Part shown: positions 60,043-64,000 of the stretch, piece after piece | Layout of the letters: every line of letters starts with the position of its first letter | Position numbering within the stretch: position 1 is the first letter of the stretch | Made by a program: the position numbers and the translations under genes | Source of the DNA: Aureispira sp. CCB-E | GTDB taxonomy: Bacteria > Bacteroidota > Bacteroidia > Chitinophagales > Saprospiraceae | Reading direction: 5' to 3' | Assembly: GCF_031326345.1 (NCBI RefSeq) | Contig: NZ_CP133671.1 | Location: 2,914,001 to 2,978,000 of the forward strand | DNA length: 64,000 nt | Notes under the pieces: model-generated | What the model saw: the letters and a program-made list of their open reading frames with translations, nothing else | The model's database searches: none | What the model was told of the DNA's origin: nothing

Positions 60043-62151
60043 ATGCTATTATCCCAAAGGGTTTGGGCTGGTATGCTACTTTTATTACCATTAATAATGA
60101 CATATGGTAGTTTGGTAGATGCTGTGTCTATTCCTCGCGTCACATTTTTATTAATTTCAGTTGTTTGCACCAACCTATATTTGTTAATAAAGGAAAGACA
60201 GACTTTTTTAGAACATACACAGCAATTTTTTTCTAATCCTTTAGGGATGAGCCTAACTGCCTATTTACTAATAGGGCTTTGTTCTTTGGGAGGAACACTT
60301 AGTTTATCCGAAGGAATTTGGGAATGGTTAAAGCTAGTTGGTTGGCTAAATGTTATTTGGTTAAGCTCCTTTTTGCTAAAAGAAAAAGGGAGCTTATTGT
60401 TATTTATGAAAGCGAGTATTGTTGCTTTGCTGGTTGTAGAAGTTATAGGTCTAAAAGAATTTGCCTCGATTTTTAACCGCTTGGAGGAAGATAAGATTTT
60501 GTATTTTGTCAATTCAACATTTGAACACAAAAACCTTTTGGCTACAGGCTTGGTGATGAGCCTACCTTTTAGTTTTATTGTTTTTCGGTTGGAAAATAGC
60601 CGATTTTGGAAGCTACTAGCAGGATTAGTTTTTGGAGTAGGTATTCTCTTAATTTTGATTACACAAAGCCGAGCAGCATGGCTAGCTTTGGGAGGAGGCT
60701 CATTTTTTGCATTGATTTGCCTTTTGTTAACGAGTGCTAAACGCAACCTAATTTTACAAGCACGCTATTGGTTAATGGGAGGAGGTGTTTTAGCTTTAAG
60801 TGTTGGGCTTGTTTGGTTCTTAAGCAGTCAAAATAATGTAGCCAATGCTCCCGTAGAGCGAATTCAGGCATTGTTTACCTATGAAGATACTAAAAATGAG
60901 CATACCGAAACCATCAAAGAGCGTTTGTTGCTATGGAATAATACCGTCGAGATGATTAAAGAACGTCCTTTTAGGGGTGTTGGTCTTGGAAACTGGAAAA
61001 TACATTTTCCGAAATACAATATAGCAGGACTTCGATCAGAACAAGGGGAAGTCTTTTTTCAGCGACCTCATAATGACTATTTGTGGGTAGCTAGTGAGAT
61101 GGGGATACTAGGGTTGGTTGCCTACTTATTAATTCTGTTGAGCGCTTTGTATTATGCCACTCAAGTATTAAAAAGAACCACAGAAGAGGAACATAGCACT
61201 ACGTATGCCATAACCATAGCAATGGCAGCAGGGTTGGTTGCATTTATGTTATTTAGTTTATTTGATTTTCCTAAAGAACGCCCTATACATTTGCTATGGA
61301 GTGGCGTGATTATTGCATATATTATCAGCACCTACCAACAATTATATTCTAATCAAAATAATAAGAAAAAATCGTTTCAGTCTATAGGCAGTATTGCTTA
61401 TGTATTGCCATTGTTAGCCGTATTAGGAGTGGCTTTTTCAGCCAAAAGGTGGCAGTTTGAACGACAACTGAAAGTAGCGCTAGGTGCTAGAAGCCAACAA
61501 CAATATTTGAATGTATTGGCGACGCTAGAATCTATCAATCCTTGGGTGTATGAGTTGGATCCATCTGCAACACCTATTGATTGTTATAGAGGAGAGGCTT
61601 TGTACTTGCAAAAACGATTTCCAGAAGCTTTAGTAGCGTATCAAAATGCAAATGCGGTGCATCCTTATCATATTCATACCCTTAATAATTTAGCGACTAC
61701 TTATTTTGGATTGCAGGATATTGAAGCATCTAAGAAGCACTTTGAACAAGTGCTGCACTTTGCTCCTCATTTTCCAGATGCCAATATGAATATGGCTGCA
61801 ATAGCGTACAATCAAAAAGAAATTCAAAAAGCGATAAAATATATTGGTAATTGTGTGCCCAAGAATTATCAAGATAGTCAGTTTTTACAATTTTTGAAAG
61901 CAATCAGTGCTAGTTATGCAAGTTTTTTGGCTGAGAAAGAAGCGTTGCAATCTCTTGTGCCGTTTATACAACAGTTTGGAAAAGACGAAAAGTGGCAAAT
62001 AAGAATGCATGAACAGGCGCATCAATATAACAGAACTTACGAACAACAAATTCATCTAGATTTGCTTTTTGTGGCAAAAGAACAGCAGGCCATTACAGAA
62101 GAAGAATCTAATAGATTAACCCCGATTTTAAACAAATTTTTAAACCATTAA
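60043..62151 (+). CDS. O-antigen ligase/polymerase-like membrane protein with TPRs
   Basis: A 702-residue protein. About ten to twelve membrane helices span residues 8-455. The Wzy_C/WaaL signature is present in the large periplasmic loop: FRGVGLGNWKIHFPKY...RPHNDYLWVASEMGILGLVAY, where the His in RPHND is the known catalytic-type residue. The C-terminal 230 residues carry TPR repeats (ALVAYQNANAVHPYHIHTLNNLATTYFGLQDIEASKKHFEQVL). O-antigen ligases join polysaccharide to lipid A or proteins; the TPR tail is a common Bacteroidota arrangement. No other polysaccharide genes are in the window. The partial secreted gene starts 11 bp later. Confidence 0.82.
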   Translation: MLLSQRVWAGMLLLLPLIMTYGSLVDAVSIPRVTFLLISVVCTNLYLLIKERQTFLEHTQQFFSNPLGMSLTAYLLIGLCSLGGTLSLSEGIWEWLKLVGWLNVIWLSSFLLKEKGSLLLFMKASIVALLVVEVIGLKEFASIFNRLEEDKILYFVNSTFEHKNLLATGLVMSLPFSFIVFRLENSRFWKLLAGLVFGVGILLILITQSRAAWLALGGGSFFALICLLLTSAKRNLILQARYWLMGGGVLALSVGLVWFLSSQNNVANAPVERIQALFTYEDTKNEHTETIKERLLLWNNTVEMIKERPFRGVGLGNWKIHFPKYNIAGLRSEQGEVFFQRPHNDYLWVASEMGILGLVAYLLILLSALYYATQVLKRTTEEEHSTTYAITIAMAAGLVAFMLFSLFDFPKERPIHLLWSGVIIAYIISTYQQLYSNQNNKKKSFQSIGSIAYVLPLLAVLGVAFSAKRWQFERQLKVALGARSQQQYLNVLATLESINPWVYELDPSATPIDCYRGEALYLQKRFPEALVAYQNANAVHPYHIHTLNNLATTYFGLQDIEASKKHFEQVLHFAPHFPDANMNMAAIAYNQKEIQKAIKYIGNCVPKNYQDSQFLQFLKAISASYASFLAEKEALQSLVPFIQQFGKDEKWQIRMHEQAHQYNRTYEQQIHLDLLFVAKEQQAITEEESNRLTPILNKFLNH

Positions 62152-62162
62152 AATATGAAATT

Positions 62163-64000
62163 ATGAAACAAATACTGTTAATACTTTTCCTCTGTTGTTG
62201 GGGAGGAGTATTATTAAAAGGACAATCAATAACCTCGGTTGTTCCTAGCCAAAATCCAGTTCGAGGGGGGGAAGTGCTTACTGTGAATATCTCTGGAAGT
62301 GGAACAAACTTTTCAGCAGGAAGTGCTAACTATATTGCTGCTATATTTGGTAGTACTAGTGTACATGGTATAGTAGATCTGAATACAGTTACGAATACCA
62401 ATATGGATGTTACTTTTTATGTGCCTTGTGGTGTATGTGGCAATGCAGATTTATCTGTTACTACTCCTGCAAATGGGCAAATGACTTATGCGAATGCATT
62501 TAGTGTTTCTTGTGGTCAGATTACGTCTGTTAACCCTAATGTAGGAACGGTAGGTCAAAACCTAACGGTAGGTATATCAGGTACAAATATGAATTTTGGT
62601 CAAGGAAGCAATGCTGCTTGGGTGTATTTTTACGACCCAGCTACGGGCAATTATTTGTTCCCTAGTACCAATCCAGGCGGTACATCGAATAGTATAACAG
62701 TTGATGTAAATATACCTCAAGGGACTTGCAATGGTTCTTATGATGTGATTGTCTATCCGGGTAGTAATTCTTGTGCCATTACGATGCCCAATGCGTTTGA
62801 TGTTATTGGAAATACGGGACAAATTACAATGGTCAACCCTGATACTATTACTCCAGGGCAAACATTACCAATTACTATTTCAGGAACAGGGGTTAATTTT
62901 CAACAAGGAAGTTTACTTGTTTATTTTAGAAAATCTAATGGTCAACGATTCTATGCGACAGCTAGTAATGTTTCAGCCAATAGTGTAACCGTTAATTACA
63001 CAACACCTAATTATATGTGTGGTGGAAGTTATGATGTTTGTGTAGAGCAGACACCAAATACTTGCCCAGTTTGCTTTGAAGATGGTTTGTATGTAAATGC
63101 TCAAAATGTTCCAGCGGTTATTACGAATGTAACTTCTAGCCCGTCTCCAGCACAAGGTGGACAATCATTAGTCCTTAATATTTCGGGAACAGGAATTGAT
63201 TTTACTCAAGGATCGTCTATGTATTTCATGTTGAGAAATACGGTAACAGGAGCGGGAGTAGGATCTTCTTTCAGTGCACCAATTTCAACTAATGAAGTTA
63301 TGGCGTACTTTAACTCAATGCCGTATGATTGTGGAAATTATGATTTGGAAGTTTATGTTCCAAATACTTGTTCAAATAATATTTTAACTTATAATAATGC
63401 TGTAACCGTAAGTAGTACATTGAATCCTGTATTGTATAGCGTCTATCCTTATCCATCACCGACAGCGGGTCAGTTGAGATTGCGTCTGTCTGGAGCAAAT
63501 ATTGACTTTACACAAGGTTCGTCTATGTTGTCTGTTCGTTTGGTTAGTCCTACAACAGGAACAGTGTTGACAGGTAGCAATATTATTCCAAGCAACTTTA
63601 GCAATTCTATAGCAACAGTTGATTTCACTCCTTCGGTAAATGATTGTGGTTATTATAATCTAGAAGTAATGAATGTTCCTGTTGGATGTGGAGGAACGAC
63701 AACAGTTGGTTACCATAGACTGGTAGGGGTAAATATTCGTCATTGTGCTAGTAATGCTCCTTCTTCTCTTACGACTCATTCTGGCGGAAATAACAATTCG
63801 ATAGTTTCTAAAGTGAATGATGGTCTTGATGGACTAGAAGGAGAGAATGATTTGCAGATATTGGATGCAACAGATGTTGGTAGTAATGGACTATTGGTTC
63901 AAGTATTTCCAAATCCAATGGACGAAGAAACTACTATTTTAGTAGAAGCAGAGGAACAAAAAGTGTTGAACTTTGCCCTTTATGATGTATTAGGTCAACA
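62163..64000 (+). CDS. Secreted repeat protein with T9SS sorting domain (3' end missing)
   Basis: 612 codons and two bases to the window edge. The signal peptide is MKQILLILFLCCWGGVLLKGQ. Five immunoglobulin-like repeats of about 90-105 residues follow. Each opens with an ITSVxPxxxxxGQxLxVxISGTxxxFxQGS motif and carries paired Cys (e.g. VPCGVCGNADL, QGTCNGSYDV, PYDCGNYDLEVYVPNTC). They resemble IPT/TIG-type domains but I cannot name the family. A partial T9SS C-terminal domain begins at LLVQVFPNPMDEETTILVE and continues LYDVLGQ at the edge. The ATG 11 bp after the O-antigen ligase-like gene suggests co-transcription. It is a likely surface adhesin or matrix protein. Confidence 0.75.
   Translation, partial: MKQILLILFLCCWGGVLLKGQSITSVVPSQNPVRGGEVLTVNISGSGTNFSAGSANYIAAIFGSTSVHGIVDLNTVTNTNMDVTFYVPCGVCGNADLSVTTPANGQMTYANAFSVSCGQITSVNPNVGTVGQNLTVGISGTNMNFGQGSNAAWVYFYDPATGNYLFPSTNPGGTSNSITVDVNIPQGTCNGSYDVIVYPGSNSCAITMPNAFDVIGNTGQITMVNPDTITPGQTLPITISGTGVNFQQGSLLVYFRKSNGQRFYATASNVSANSVTVNYTTPNYMCGGSYDVCVEQTPNTCPVCFEDGLYVNAQNVPAVITNVTSSPSPAQGGQSLVLNISGTGIDFTQGSSMYFMLRNTVTGAGVGSSFSAPISTNEVMAYFNSMPYDCGNYDLEVYVPNTCSNNILTYNNAVTVSSTLNPVLYSVYPYPSPTAGQLRLRLSGANIDFTQGSSMLSVRLVSPTTGTVLTGSNIIPSNFSNSIATVDFTPSVNDCGYYNLEVMNVPVGCGGTTTVGYHRLVGVNIRHCASNAPSSLTTHSGGNNNSIVSKVNDGLDGLEGENDLQILDATDVGSNGLLVQVFPNPMDEETTILVEAEEQKVLNFALYDVLGQ

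Overview
The window looks like a chromosomal segment of an AT-rich Bacteroidota bacterium, probably of the Saprospiria/Cytophagales kind; genus is not decided here. The evidence is three proteins with type IX secretion (T9SS) C-terminal sorting domains, a T9SS plug protein, promoters of the TTG-N19-TAnnTTTG form, an ECF sigma factor next to a membrane-anchored beta-barrel protein, and few G/C-rich stretches. No rRNA, CRISPR array, prophage or transposase was seen.

Layout. 1-16.2 kb is almost entirely minus-strand housekeeping: truA (cut by the window start), a DUF1232 protein, sbcD without sbcC, an M32 carboxypeptidase, a DUF423 protein, a Sua5/YrdC factor, dapF, a RetSat/CrtI-like oxidoreductase, a DUF3299-like protein, fmt, rpe and a Gfo/Idh/MocA oxidoreductase. 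One plus-strand gene with a macrodomain-like segment interrupts it. It ends in a two-gene ATPase + HNH nuclease module resembling the Septu (PtuA/PtuB) anti-phage system. Divergent from that is a 1105-residue Clp/HSP100 ATPase whose first ATPase site is destroyed and whose C-terminus resembles a release-factor PCRF domain. Two near-identical tRNA-Asp genes follow, with a consensus promoter and a strong terminator.

20-38 kb is accessory and envelope-related: secreted and T9SS proteins, a 1038-residue membrane LRR protein, the T9SS plug protein, a CorA transporter, a periplasmic protein built of PilJ-like repeats, and an ECF sigma/envelope cluster. 38.7-48 kb mixes uppS, scpA, a flippase-like membrane protein and a compact co-directional run: FtsX-type permease with a histidine-rich tandem repeat, recF, a TPR protein and an LRR-BRCT protein. 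48-54.6 kb holds a beta-lactamase-like hydrolase and a TetR regulator with repeated operator-like sites before the fatty-acid beta-oxidation genes (fadB/fadN-type fusion and thiolase). 54.6-64 kb has a phosphodiester glycosidase-like lipoprotein, an OmpA-domain protein, an Ada-like AraC/methyltransferase fusion, an O-antigen-ligase-like protein with TPRs, and a secreted repeat protein cut by the window end.

The most striking non-coding signal is a dispersed family of palindromic, transposase-less intergenic elements (26 to about 220 bp, about ten copies) with ends TACTCCGTTGA/TCAACGGAGTA or close variants. Several sit 17-38 bp before start codons, and one supplies the stop codon of the gene before it. 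A second element family with TAAGTAATCG/CCACTTACTTA ends has at least two copies.
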